A stretch of 64,000 nucleotides of DNA from an uncultured Lachnospiraceae bacterium (GTDB lineage Bacteria; Bacillota; Clostridia; Lachnospirales; Lachnospiraceae): assembly GCA_902789555.1 (NCBI GenBank), contig CADAOF010000002.1, forward strand, positions 62,001-126,000. Direction: 5' to 3'. Position 1 is the first letter of the stretch; each line of letters opens with the position of its first letter. Position numbers and translations under genes: made by a program. Below are positions 1-8,780 of the stretch, piece by piece. A model generated the notes under the pieces. That model was given only the letters and a program-made list of their open reading frames with translations, had not been told where the DNA came from and did not search any database.

Positions 1-356
1 AGTTCGTGGAGCGGGAGATCCGCCGCGAAAAGAAATACGAAGCCGTCATCATGGATCCGCCCTCCTACGGCCGCGGTCCGAAGGGCGAGATCTGGAAGAT
101 CGAAGATGCCGTTTTTCCGCTGGTGCAGCGCTGCGCGGAGCTTCTCTCCGACGAACCGCTTTTCTTCCTTATTAATTCGTACACCACCGGCCTGCAGCCG
201 GGCGTCCTCTCCTACATGCTGAAAGAAGCCGTAGGAAAGCGCTTCGGCGGGAGCGTCGTCTCGGACGAAATCGGTCTCCCGGTCACCGGCAGCGAAGAAG
301 CCAAACAACTCGGACTTGTCCTCCCCTGCGGCGCCGCCGGCAGATGGGAGGCCTGA
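1..356 (+). CDS. Class I SAM-dependent methyltransferase (partial, 3' end)
   Basis: This is the C-terminal part of a methyltransferase whose start lies left of the window; the frame is open from base 3 and stops at 354-356. The segment VIMDPPSYGRGPKGE carries the DPPSY catalytic motif IV of Rossmann-fold methyltransferases of the rRNA cytosine/guanine type. The remaining ~100 residues have the shape expected of the C-terminal half (hydrophobic FFLINSYTTGL strand, then a tail ending in LGLVLPCG). A GTG at base 6 lies inside the motif-bearing domain and is not a real start. The modified substrate (rRNA is the usual one for this motif) cannot be read from this fragment. It runs in the same direction as the cyclophilin gene 62 bases downstream. 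Confidence 0.8.
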   Translation, partial: FVEREIRREKKYEAVIMDPPSYGRGPKGEIWKIEDAVFPLVQRCAELLSDEPLFFLINSYTTGLQPGVLSYMLKEAVGKRFGGSVVSDEIGLPVTGSEEAKQLGLVLPCGAAGRWEA

Positions 357-418
357 ACTATAAACGTTTTCCGGCCGCGGGCTCTGCCCGGACCGGAAAG
401 CAGACAGGAGATCAACTC

Positions 419-1015
419 ATGAAAAAGATATTCGTCACCCTGGCAGCCCTGCTGCTCGTCCTTTCCCTCGCCGCCTGCGGAAGCAGCTCTTCCGCCTCGG
501 ACGCCACCCTTCCGGCCGGTCAGAAGCTCTTCCACGCGGAAATAACCGTGAAAAACTACGGCACCGTCAAGCTGGAACTGGACGCGGAGACCGCGCCGAT
601 CACCGTAGCCAATTTCGTCAGCCTCGCGAAACAGGGCTTCTACGACGGTCTCACCTTCCACCGCATCATTGACGGCTTCATGATCCAGGGCGGCGCGCCG
701 AACTCTGCCAGCAAGATCACGCCGAAGACCATCAAGGGCGAATTCAAGTCCAACGGCGTGGAGAACCCGATCAAACACGTCCCGGGCGTCATATCGATGG
801 CCAGAGCCAACGACAAGAACAGCGCCAGCTCCCAGTTTTTCATCATGGTCGGGACCGCGCCGCATCTGGACGGCAATTACGCTGCGTTCGGCCATGTGAC
901 GGAAGGCCTTGAGATCGTGCAGAAGATCGCGAAGGACGCAAAGCCCGTCGACAACAACGGCACCATTCCGGCCGCGCAGCAGCCGGTGATCGAGAAGGTC
1001 GTCATCACGGACTGA
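419..1015 (+). CDS. Cyclophilin-type peptidyl-prolyl cis-trans isomerase, lipoprotein
   Basis: A 198-residue protein. Residues 1-19 are a lipoprotein signal with the lipobox LAAC (Cys20), so it should be anchored outside the membrane. A short Ser/Ala linker follows, then a cyclophilin domain from about residue 40: TAPITVANFVSLA, YDGLTFHRIIDGFMIQGG (including the catalytic Arg of FHRII) and SSQFFIMVGTAPHLDGNYAAFG are family hallmarks. Cyclophilins isomerise Xaa-Pro bonds; a surface one probably helps fold exported proteins. The ATG at 419 was chosen because AGGAG stands a few bases upstream and the signal peptide begins there; an earlier in-frame start at 344 overlaps the preceding gene and has no such support. 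A strong terminator follows at 1072-1104. Confidence 0.93.
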   Translation: MKKIFVTLAALLLVLSLAACGSSSSASDATLPAGQKLFHAEITVKNYGTVKLELDAETAPITVANFVSLAKQGFYDGLTFHRIIDGFMIQGGAPNSASKITPKTIKGEFKSNGVENPIKHVPGVISMARANDKNSASSQFFIMVGTAPHLDGNYAAFGHVTEGLEIVQKIAKDAKPVDNNGTIPAAQQPVIEKVVITD

Positions 1016-1071
1016 GCCGTCCGCCGCAGGTCCCTGTCGGCAGGGCAGCCGCCCTGTCTGTCCCGGACAGC

Positions 1072-1104
1072 AAAAAGCCGCAGGCTTCATGCCTGCGGCT
1101 TTTT
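1072..1104. terminator. Bidirectional rho-independent terminator
   Basis: The arms AAAAAGCCGCAGGC and GCCTGCGGCTTTTT are perfect complements around a 5-base loop, with an A-run before and a T-run after. It lies between the convergent cyclophilin (+) and 2-hydroxyacid dehydrogenase (-) genes and can serve both. Confidence 0.93.
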
Positions 1105-1118
1105 CGTGCCTTATGTCA

Positions 1119-2147
1119 TCAATATTCGAACATGCCGGCCGGCTTCCTGTCGGGCTTCTTCACGTCGTCGTAGGTCTTCGCGGTCGCGTAGTCGACGTCG
1201 TTGATGGGCCAGGTAGGCTTCTTTCCTTCGTACACTTCCTGCACGCCCATGGCGGAGAAGTAGGAGGCACGGTGTGCCGCTTCGGTGGTGTTGCCGCCGA
1301 TGTGCGGATAGATGATCACGTTGTCCAGGGTGAGCAGCGGATTCTTCGGATCGACCGGTTCCTTGCGAATGGCGTCCAGGCCGGCGCCGGCGATCACGCC
1401 GTTCTTGCAGGCTTCGTACAGATCCTCTTCCACGACCAGGCCGCCTCTCGCGGTATTGATCAGGAAAGCGGTGGGCTTCATCATGGCCAGACGTTCCTTG
1501 TTCACCATGTCGCGGGTGACAGGGGTGTTCGGCGCGTGCAGGGAGACATAATCGCTCTCCTTGAAGATGCGGTCCAGATCACGCACGACTTCGACACCGT
1601 CCGGGAAATCCTTCGCGGGCTTGTAGGGGTCGTAGCACAGGACGTTCATCTCGAACGCCAGAGCGCGCTTCGCGACGCGGGAACCGATGTTGCCGCAGCC
1701 GATGATGCCGAGGGTCTTGCCGCTCACGGTGTTCTTGCGAATCTTCAGTTTTGCCTTGTAGTAGTCGTCGACCCAGGTCTTGTGCAGGACGGTGACGTTG
1801 CGGCTCATCTCGAGGATCAGCATGAACGCAGTCTCAGCAACGGAGGTGCTGTTCGCGACCGGGGCATACAGGGTCTGTACGCCGTGATCGTGGCAGGCTT
1901 TCACGTCAAGAGCGTCAAAGCCGGCGCCGTGGCGCACGACTACCTTCAGGTTCGGGTTGGACTCGATCACTTCGCGGGTGATGGGAGTGATACGGACGAT
2001 CATGGCATCCGGCTGATATTCCTTGAAATCGGCAAGCACGTCTTCGGTTTCGAAGCCGCGGCCGTCGATGACAGTGTGACCGGCATCCTCAAGAAGCTTG
2101 CGGCCTTCACTCATGATTTCCTGCGGTAATAAAATTTTCCAGGGCAT
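1119..2147 (-). CDS. D-2-hydroxyacid dehydrogenase (phosphoglycerate dehydrogenase-like)
   Basis: A 342-residue NAD-dependent D-isomer 2-hydroxyacid dehydrogenase, which interconverts a 2-hydroxy acid and a 2-oxo acid. The Rossmann motif is GIIGCGNIGSRVAKRA, and the catalytic Arg, Glu and His lie in INTARGGLV, AIRKEP and YPHIGGNT. The C-terminal regulatory domains of long SerA enzymes are absent. The start at 2147 is preceded by GGAGGTGGCGCA; the longer open frame upstream overlaps the divergent lysR and is not used. The position next to a LysR regulator, a carboxylate transporter and an RraA-like lyase suggests catabolism of an imported hydroxy- or oxo-acid rather than serine synthesis. That role is inference. 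Confidence 0.9.
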   Translation of the reverse strand: MPWKILLPQEIMSEGRKLLEDAGHTVIDGRGFETEDVLADFKEYQPDAMIVRITPITREVIESNPNLKVVVRHGAGFDALDVKACHDHGVQTLYAPVANSTSVAETAFMLILEMSRNVTVLHKTWVDDYYKAKLKIRKNTVSGKTLGIIGCGNIGSRVAKRALAFEMNVLCYDPYKPAKDFPDGVEVVRDLDRIFKESDYVSLHAPNTPVTRDMVNKERLAMMKPTAFLINTARGGLVVEEDLYEACKNGVIAGAGLDAIRKEPVDPKNPLLTLDNVIIYPHIGGNTTEAAHRASYFSAMGVQEVYEGKKPTWPINDVDYATAKTYDDVKKPDRKPAGMFEY

Positions 2148-2275
2148 TGCGCCACCTCCGTTGTTTTTTCGATTTTCGATGAAAGGACTGCTGCGCCGCC
2201 GGTCCTTCCGGCAGCGCTTGGTTTGCAGAAAAACAGCGCTTGCATCTAACCTGTTCTCATAGTAAACTAAAACCG

Positions 2276-2327
2276 TCAACAAAGCAAACGGAGAAAAATT
2301 GTTAAACACCCAAAGATTCTTTGTTAA
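2276..2327. promoter_or_regulatory. Putative LysR operator elements in the divergent region
   Basis: The region between the dehydrogenase and lysR contains TCAACAAA (2276-2283) and CAAAGATTCTTTGTTAA (2311-2327). The second has the core CAAA-N5-TTTG and an ATTC-containing centre like the perfect dyad at 3301-3325. This is probably a weaker copy of the same regulator site controlling both divergent genes; binding is not demonstrated. Confidence 0.5.
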
Positions 2328-2339
2328 GGGGAGGACTGT

Positions 2340-3293
2340 ATGGATATCCTCAGTTACTATTACTTTACCGAACTCTGCAAGGACCTCAACATGAACCGGA
2401 CTGCGGAACGGCTCTATGTCTCCCAGCAGACGATCAGCAACCATATTCAGCGGCTGGAGGAACATTACGGAACGCGCCTCTTCTACCGGAAGCCGACGCT
2501 GTCCCTGACCTACGCCGGCGAATACGCGCTGCAGTTCTCACAGCGGCTCCTGCGCGAGCAGCTGAATCTGGAGGAATTTCTGAACGACGTGGAGAAAAAA
2601 GGAAAAGGCGTCCTGCACTTCGGCGCGAGTTCTCTCCGCCTGAACGATTCCCTGCCTCAGATCCTGCCGGCCTTTACCGCCCGCTATCCCGAAATCGAGC
2701 TGAAGATCACCTCGGCGTTTTCTTCCCGGCTCGAGCCGCTGATCCTGGAAGGCAAACTGGATCTCGCGATCGTTCTGGACAGCACCCGTCCGAACCCGGT
2801 ACTGGAGCAGCTGAACTTTGCCGAAGACCAGGTCTTCGCCTGTCTGCCGGAAAAGCTCCTATTAGATAAAGGAAAGGATGCGGCCTGGAAAGAGAAAGCG
2901 CTGAGCGGTCTCGAAGTGACCGAATGCGCCGATCTTCCCTTCTGCCTGACGGAAAACCGGATCGGAGAATCCATCCTCCAGGCTTATTTTAACGCCGGTC
3001 TGGAGCCGCAGGTCTATCTTTCCAGTTCGGATACGAACCTTTCCTTTGCCGTCTGCTGCTCAGGTGTCGCCGGTGCCTTCATCGGACAGAACCGCCTTGC
3101 CAATGCCGAAAACACCCTGCCGGACGACCTGAACATCTTCCCACTCACGATCGGCGGGAAGCCTGTCGTGCAGAAACTGATTATGATCCGCCGGAAGGAC
3201 CGCTATGCTTCCGAAGCCATGAAGTATTTCATGCAGCTGCTGCAGGAATCCGCCGGAGAGATGGAACGCGTCAGCATCGCCAGAAGCGTCTGA
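2340..3293 (+). CDS. LysR-family transcriptional regulator
   Basis: A 317-residue LysR-type regulator. The N-terminal winged helix-turn-helix covers about residues 1-60, with NMNRTAERLYVSQQTISNH as the recognition segment and LEEHYGTRLFYRK after it. The rest is a periplasmic-binding-protein-like effector domain. AGGGGAGG stands directly before the ATG. It is divergent from the dehydrogenase and followed by the transporter operon, with dyad sites on both sides, so it probably activates both in response to the transported acid or a derivative. The ligand is unknown. Confidence 0.93.
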   Translation: MDILSYYYFTELCKDLNMNRTAERLYVSQQTISNHIQRLEEHYGTRLFYRKPTLSLTYAGEYALQFSQRLLREQLNLEEFLNDVEKKGKGVLHFGASSLRLNDSLPQILPAFTARYPEIELKITSAFSSRLEPLILEGKLDLAIVLDSTRPNPVLEQLNFAEDQVFACLPEKLLLDKGKDAAWKEKALSGLEVTECADLPFCLTENRIGESILQAYFNAGLEPQVYLSSSDTNLSFAVCCSGVAGAFIGQNRLANAENTLPDDLNIFPLTIGGKPVVQKLIMIRRKDRYASEAMKYFMQLLQESAGEMERVSIARSV

Positions 3294-3300
3294 GTCGGCA

Positions 3301-3325
3301 TTTCAACAAAAATTCTTTGTTGAAA
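3301..3325. promoter_or_regulatory. Perfect 25-bp dyad, probable LysR operator
   Basis: TTTCAACAAA and TTTGTTGAAA are perfect inverted 10-base arms around AATTC. The centre (3313) lies about 64 bases before the transcription start predicted from the -10 box at 3365-3370, which is where LysR recognition sites usually sit. A related copy occurs upstream of lysR. Confidence 0.7.
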
Positions 3326-3341
3326 ATTAAATAATTTTTGT

Positions 3342-3370
3342 TTGCCATATGGTTCCCCATCATATATGAT
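3342..3370 (+). promoter_or_regulatory. Predicted promoter of the transporter operon
   Basis: TTGCCA (3342-3347), a 17-base spacer and TATGAT (3365-3370) give a sigma-A type promoter with an imperfect -35, as expected for an activated promoter. It follows the 25-bp dyad and precedes the substrate-binding protein gene. Confidence 0.65.
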
Positions 3371-3425
3371 GAAGGCGCAGAAAAACAGCAGTTCCTCGTA
3401 AACCCAAACAAAAAGGAGAAAGAAC

Positions 3426-4412
3426 ATGAAAAAATTCCTCGCTCTCGCTTTCGCCCTCATCCTTGTCCTGACCACGCTTACCGCTTGCGGAAGCAGCTCG
3501 GACAACACCCAGCAGGCCGGCGGCACTGACTGGCCTTCCAAGGGCGCCGTCACCGTCACCGTCCCCTACTCTGCCGGCGGCGACACCGACACCTACTGCC
3601 GTGCCCTCTTTAAGCTGGTCGGCGAAGATCTGAAGCAGAACTTCGTCGTCGTCAACACCACCGGCGGTTCCGGCGTTGCGGCTTCCACTGCCGTGAAGGA
3701 TGCCAAGAATGATGGTTACACCCTGCTCTTCCACCACAGCGGCGTCATGCTCACCCAGGAAGCGGTCGGCTCCAACACCTTCTCTTTCCTGAATGACTTC
3801 GAAGTCTGCGCCACCGCTGCCCGCGATGACACCTACATGCTGATTGTCAAGAAAGACGCTGCCTACAAGACCCTTGCCGAATTCATCGACTACTGCAAGG
3901 CTCATCCGAAGGAAGTCAAGTACTCCATCACCTTCAACGGTGCCACCCACGCTGTCGCCACCCTGATGGAACAGACCATGGGCATCGAAATGAACAAGAT
4001 CGACGTCGGCAGCTCCGCCGCTGACCGTCTGACCGCTTTCATGGCCAATCAGTGCGACTGCCTGGTCATCAACTACATGAACGTCAAGGACTACATCGAA
4101 AAAGGTGACTTCATCGTTCTCGGTGTGTGCGCCAACGAACGTCCGGAAGGCATGAAGGATTTCCCGACCATGAAGGAACAGGGCTACGACGTCGTCCAGT
4201 CCAAGCTGTACGAGATCCGCTTCCCTAAGGGAACCGATGCCGCGATCGTTGAAAAGCTCTCCGCTGCCATCGAAAAGGCCGCCAAGAGCGAAGAATTCGC
4301 GAAGACGCTGGCCACCTACTTTGCTCAGCCCTTCTACCGCAACGGTGCCGACACCGTGAAGGAAGATGCTGCGGAAGTCGAACAGCTGAAGAAGCTTTTC
4401 CAGAACAAATAA
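3426..4412 (+). CDS. Tripartite tricarboxylate transporter substrate-binding lipoprotein (TctC/Bug family)
   Basis: A 328-residue extracytoplasmic solute receptor. The signal peptide ends in the lipobox LTAC (Cys21). The mature protein opens with VTVTVPYSAGGDTDTYCR, the glycine-rich ligand loop near the N-terminus of Bug-family receptors, followed by the conserved NTTGGSGVAAS segment. It should capture a carboxylate and deliver it to the TctB/TctA membrane subunits encoded next. Its codon use is very uniform (mostly GCC/ACC/GTC), fitting high expression. An intergenic hairpin after it may raise its mRNA level over that of the membrane subunits. The substrate cannot be named from sequence. Confidence 0.93.
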   Translation: MKKFLALAFALILVLTTLTACGSSSDNTQQAGGTDWPSKGAVTVTVPYSAGGDTDTYCRALFKLVGEDLKQNFVVVNTTGGSGVAASTAVKDAKNDGYTLLFHHSGVMLTQEAVGSNTFSFLNDFEVCATAARDDTYMLIVKKDAAYKTLAEFIDYCKAHPKEVKYSITFNGATHAVATLMEQTMGIEMNKIDVGSSAADRLTAFMANQCDCLVINYMNVKDYIEKGDFIVLGVCANERPEGMKDFPTMKEQGYDVVQSKLYEIRFPKGTDAAIVEKLSAAIEKAAKSEEFAKTLATYFAQPFYRNGADTVKEDAAEVEQLKKLFQNK

Positions 4413-4429
4413 ATAAGCAGCTAACGGCG

Positions 4430-4456
4430 GCGGCCGCACGGTTTCCGTGCGGCCGC
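4430..4456. repeat. Intra-operon stem-loop after the substrate-binding protein gene
   Basis: GCGGCCGCACGG and CCGTGCGGCCGC are perfect 12-base arms around TTT. No T-run follows, so it is more likely a 3'-end stabiliser or processing site between receptor and membrane subunit genes than a full terminator. Confidence 0.7.
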
Positions 4457-4501
4457 GCCTCATAAAAGCAGATCTCATTTTTATAATGAAGGAGAGTTGT
4501 C

Positions 4502-4963
4502 ATGACGGATAAGAAAAAAGGCATTGTCACGTCGGTCCTCTTTCTCGCCTTCAGCATCGTGATGATCATCTTCGCGAAAGATATCAAGCCGATGATGGAA
4601 AACGACCTGGGAAGCGGTTTCTTCCCGATGGTCATCGGCATCGCGATGTGCGGTCTGTCGGTGCTGCGCCTTGTGGTCGCGCTCCGCGAGAAAGAAAAAG
4701 AAGCGAAAAAGTCCGGTGATGATCTGATGGGCGGTCTCGGGACCCTGATCCTGATCGGCGCCTACTGCCTCGCGTTCAACACGGTGGGCTTTATCATCTC
4801 CACCATCGTCTACCTGTTCCTGCAGATCCTTCTGCTCACCCCGAAGGAAAAGCGCAACTGGCTCGTCATCTGCCTGATCAGTGTGATCGCGCCGTTCGCG
4901 TTCTACGCCCTGTTCGTCTACGCCATCAACACGCCGCTGCCCAAGGGCTGGTTCGGCTTCTAA
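4502..4963 (+). CDS. Tripartite tricarboxylate transporter small membrane subunit (TctB family)
   Basis: A 153-residue integral membrane protein with about four transmembrane segments: residues ~6-22, ~38-56, ~75-103 as a pair, and ~122-140. Length and layout, including the GSGFFPMVIGIAMCGLSVL segment, fit the small TctB subunit. It lies between the receptor and the large TctA subunit in the standard gene order. GAAGGAGAG precedes the ATG. TctB proteins are poorly conserved, so the call leans on context as well as topology. Confidence 0.88.
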   Translation: MTDKKKGIVTSVLFLAFSIVMIIFAKDIKPMMENDLGSGFFPMVIGIAMCGLSVLRLVVALREKEKEAKKSGDDLMGGLGTLILIGAYCLAFNTVGFIISTIVYLFLQILLLTPKEKRNWLVICLISVIAPFAFYALFVYAINTPLPKGWFGF

Positions 4964-4981
4964 AGAAGGGAGGAAAAAGCT

Positions 4982-6505
4982 GTGTCACAAATTACTCAAG
5001 CGATCCAGATGGTGCTTTTTAATCCGTTCTGCCTTCTTCTGATCCTGATCGGCGTCGTTATCGGCATTATCTTCGGTTCCATTCCGGGCTTAAGCTCCAC
5101 CATGGCCCTGATCCTCTTCCTGCCGATGTCCTTCGGCATGGATCCCATGAACGGCATCTCGCTGCTGATCGGCCTGTACCTGGGCGGCATGTCCGGCGGT
5201 CTGATCTCAGCGATCCTGTTAAAGATACCCGGTACGCCATCATCGATCGCAACCGTCTTTGACGGCGGCCCGATGGCGGATAAGGGCGAAGCCGGCAAGG
5301 CTATCGGCGTCGGCATCCTGACTTCCTTCGTCGGCGGTCTGATCTCCATCCTGGCCCTGATGTTCATCTCCCCTTACCTTGCCAAGGTCACGCTGGCCTT
5401 CACGAGCGCGGAATATTTCTCCATCGCCCTCTTTGCCCTGACGATCATCTCCAGCCTTTCCGGCACCTCGATCATCAACGGCATCCTGTCCGGCTTCCTC
5501 GGCATCGCCCTTTCCCTGGTCGGCATCGCGCCCATTGACGGCGCCATCCGCTTCACCTTCGGAGAGAGCAAGCTGTACGGCGGCTTCAACTCGGTCGTCA
5601 TCCTGATCGGCATCTACGCCGTCACCGATATCATCCGCGCCGGCTTCGAACGCAGGGACATCGACAAGAAGATGGCCAAGAAGAGCTACAAGATGGATTC
5701 TCTCTACGGTATCAGCCTCGGCGATTACCTGAAGCGCTGGGTCAACATCATCCGCTCCGCGCTGATCGGTCTCGGCATCGGCATCCTGCCCGGCATCGGC
5801 GGCTCCACCGCATCCCTGCTGGCTTACACTGCCGCCAAGAACGGCTCCAAGCATCCTGAGACCTTCGGCACCGGCGAGGTCGACGGCCTGATCGCCTCCG
5901 AGACCTCCAACAACGCCGTTATCGGCGGTTCCCTGATCCCCCTGATCACCATGGGCATTCCCGGCAACGTGGCCACCGCCGTCTTCCTGGGCGGCCTGAC
6001 GATCCACGGCATTTCCCCGGGCCCGCTGGTATTTACCAAGAGCGGCGAATACATCTACGGCATCTTCATCGCCCTGATCGTCGCCAACATCTTCATGCTG
6101 GTCACCGAACGCGCCGGTCTGCGCACCTTCGTCCGCCTGCTGGACATCCCGAAGTACTACCTGCTTCCCATCGTGCTGGTCTGCTGCGTCATCGGCGCCT
6201 ACTGCAACAAGTTCACGAGCTTTGACGTCCACTGCGTGTTCATCTTCGGCGTCATCGGCGTGCTGTTCAAGTTCCTGAAGATCCCGGCAACGCCGCTGAT
6301 CATCGGCTTCATCCTGGGCAGCATGACGGAAACGAACTTCCGTCAGGCCCTGATGCAGACGGGCGGCAGCTGGTCCATCTTCGTGACCCGTCCGATCTCC
6401 CTGATTTTCCTGCTGGTCGCGGTCTTCTCTGTTGCCATGACCATCCGTAAGCAGATCGTCAACACGAAAAAAGGCAAAGTCGCCGCAGAGGAAGAAGAAA
6501 GCTGA
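4982..6505 (+). CDS. Tripartite tricarboxylate transporter large membrane subunit (TctA family)
   Basis: A 507-residue permease with about 11-12 transmembrane segments. Family features are the N-terminal GSIPGLSSTMALILFLPMS and its repeat GIGILPGIGGSTASLLAY in the second half, plus GMSGGLISAILLKIPGTPSS and IPGNVATAVFLGGLTIHG. The start is GTG at 4982 with AAGGGAGG upstream. It forms the translocation channel with TctB and probably uses an ion gradient. It is 18 bases after tctB and 21 bases before the RraA-like gene, so all four are one transcription unit. Confidence 0.94.
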   Translation: MSQITQAIQMVLFNPFCLLLILIGVVIGIIFGSIPGLSSTMALILFLPMSFGMDPMNGISLLIGLYLGGMSGGLISAILLKIPGTPSSIATVFDGGPMADKGEAGKAIGVGILTSFVGGLISILALMFISPYLAKVTLAFTSAEYFSIALFALTIISSLSGTSIINGILSGFLGIALSLVGIAPIDGAIRFTFGESKLYGGFNSVVILIGIYAVTDIIRAGFERRDIDKKMAKKSYKMDSLYGISLGDYLKRWVNIIRSALIGLGIGILPGIGGSTASLLAYTAAKNGSKHPETFGTGEVDGLIASETSNNAVIGGSLIPLITMGIPGNVATAVFLGGLTIHGISPGPLVFTKSGEYIYGIFIALIVANIFMLVTERAGLRTFVRLLDIPKYYLLPIVLVCCVIGAYCNKFTSFDVHCVFIFGVIGVLFKFLKIPATPLIIGFILGSMTETNFRQALMQTGGSWSIFVTRPISLIFLLVAVFSVAMTIRKQIVNTKKGKVAAEEEES

Positions 6506-6526
6506 TTAAACCGGAGGAAAAACACA

Positions 6527-7240
6527 ATGGCTGAAACCAAATACGGAAAAAGAATCTTCACTGAGATCAACCGTCCCGACCGCGAACTCGTCGAAAAGTT
6601 CCGCGGCATCCCCAGCAGCAACATCAGCGACATGATGAACCGCATGTTCAACATGTACGGCGATCTGCGCTGCTATACCAAAGGCGCCAACATGGTCGGT
6701 ACCGCGCTGACGGTCCACGTTGCCGAAGGCGACAACGCGCTCCTGCACCTTGCCATGGACCTTGCAAAACCGGGCGACGTCATCGTTCTGGACGGCAGCG
6801 GCTGCATGAGCCGCGCGCTCTGCGGTGAGATCATGTTCAACTACGCGAAGTCCAAGGGCATCGCCGGCTTCGTCCTGGACGGCTGCATCCGTGACGCGGA
6901 CGCTCTCGACGACCTCGGCTTCCCGGTCTATGCCAAAGGCATCACCCCGCAGGGTCCCTGGAAGATCGGATACGGCGAGATCAACGTCCCCATCGCCTGC
7001 TGCGGCCAGGTCGTCTTCCCCGGCGACATCATCGTCGGCGACCCTGACGGCATCGTGGTCATCCGTCCCGACATGGCCGAAGAAGTCCTGGCTGCCGTCG
7101 GGCCCAAATTTGCCGGTGAACAGAAGACCCTGAGCAATTATGCCAACGGGATCTACCCTGACCGTGCAAAGCACGAAGCCGCCTACCGGAAGACCGTTAC
7201 CGACAGCGGCTGCACCATCTTCAACGAAGCGTGGAAGTGA
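6527..7240 (+). CDS. RraA-like family aldolase/decarboxylase
   Basis: A 237-residue protein of the RraA/HMG aldolase fold. GFVLDGCIRDADAL is the signature DGxxRD region with the metal and substrate residues, and GDIIVGDPDGIVVI is the second hallmark. In characterised relatives this fold cleaves 4-hydroxy-4-methyl-2-oxoglutarate or 4-carboxy-4-hydroxy-2-oxoadipate and decarboxylates oxaloacetate. RraA of E. coli, which inhibits RNase E, shares the fold, but the context argues for a catabolic enzyme. Being last in the transporter operon, it probably acts on the imported acid or the oxo-acid made by the dehydrogenase. The exact reaction is unknown. Confidence 0.85.
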   Translation: MAETKYGKRIFTEINRPDRELVEKFRGIPSSNISDMMNRMFNMYGDLRCYTKGANMVGTALTVHVAEGDNALLHLAMDLAKPGDVIVLDGSGCMSRALCGEIMFNYAKSKGIAGFVLDGCIRDADALDDLGFPVYAKGITPQGPWKIGYGEINVPIACCGQVVFPGDIIVGDPDGIVVIRPDMAEEVLAAVGPKFAGEQKTLSNYANGIYPDRAKHEAAYRKTVTDSGCTIFNEAWK

Positions 7241-7260
7241 GAAACTAAACGGTTTCATGT

Positions 7261-7375
7261 AAAAAAGATCCTTCGGAGGGCCTGACGGCCTCCTCAGGAT
7301 GACAAAGCGTTTCCTCTGAACAACAGAGAACGCGAGCTGTCATCCTGAGCCGCAAAACGGCGAAGGATCTTTTTT
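7261..7375. repeat. Palindromic intergenic repeat (GATCCTTCG...CAGGATGACA family)
   Basis: AAAAAAGATCCTTCG (7261-7275) and TCAGGATGACA downstream are mirrored by TGTCATCCTGA (from 7338) and CGAAGGATCTTTTTT (7361-7375). The unit is two inverted copies of a short repeat widely seen between genes in Bacillota. A single copy occurs at 24753-24789 and a fragment near 25480. It can fold into a long hairpin. Nothing suggests a coding role. Confidence 0.8.
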
Positions 7376-7425
7376 AAATGCGGCTCTGCGGGGGCACAGC
7401 CGTGCCCACCGGACCTGCTGTACAC

Positions 7426-7460
7426 AAAAACGGAGCTGCCTTTCGGCAGCCCCGTTTTTT
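7426..7460. terminator. Bidirectional rho-independent terminator after tuf
   Basis: AAAAACGGAGCTGCC, a TTTC loop and GGCAGCCCCGTTTTTT form a strong stem with one mismatch and a T-run on both strands. It ends the tuf transcript (-) and can also stop read-through from the RraA-like gene (+). Confidence 0.9.
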
Positions 7461-7486
7461 GCTTTAAGTTTCCTTAAAACGATTGA

Positions 7487-8677
<1,191 letters not shown>

Positions 8678-8750
8678 CTTGGTTACTCCTTTTGGTTATT
8701 TTCTGCCCCATTTGTAAGGGCATGGTTTTGAGTTAGGTGACATCCCTATG

Positions 8751-8779
8751 ATTATATAAGGTTCTGTCATTTTATTCAA
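8751..8779 (-). promoter_or_regulatory. Predicted tuf promoter
   Basis: On the minus strand TTGAAT (8774-8779), a 17-base spacer and TATAAT (8751-8756). The -35 box abuts the fusA stop codon, so tuf can be transcribed separately from the upstream str operon. Confidence 0.75.
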
Positions 8780-8780
8780 G

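Noticed and set aside
5240-6232. A 330-codon open frame antisense to the large transporter subunit
   Set aside because: Extreme Asp/Gly/Ala composition, no ribosome binding site, and full overlap with a well-supported gene.
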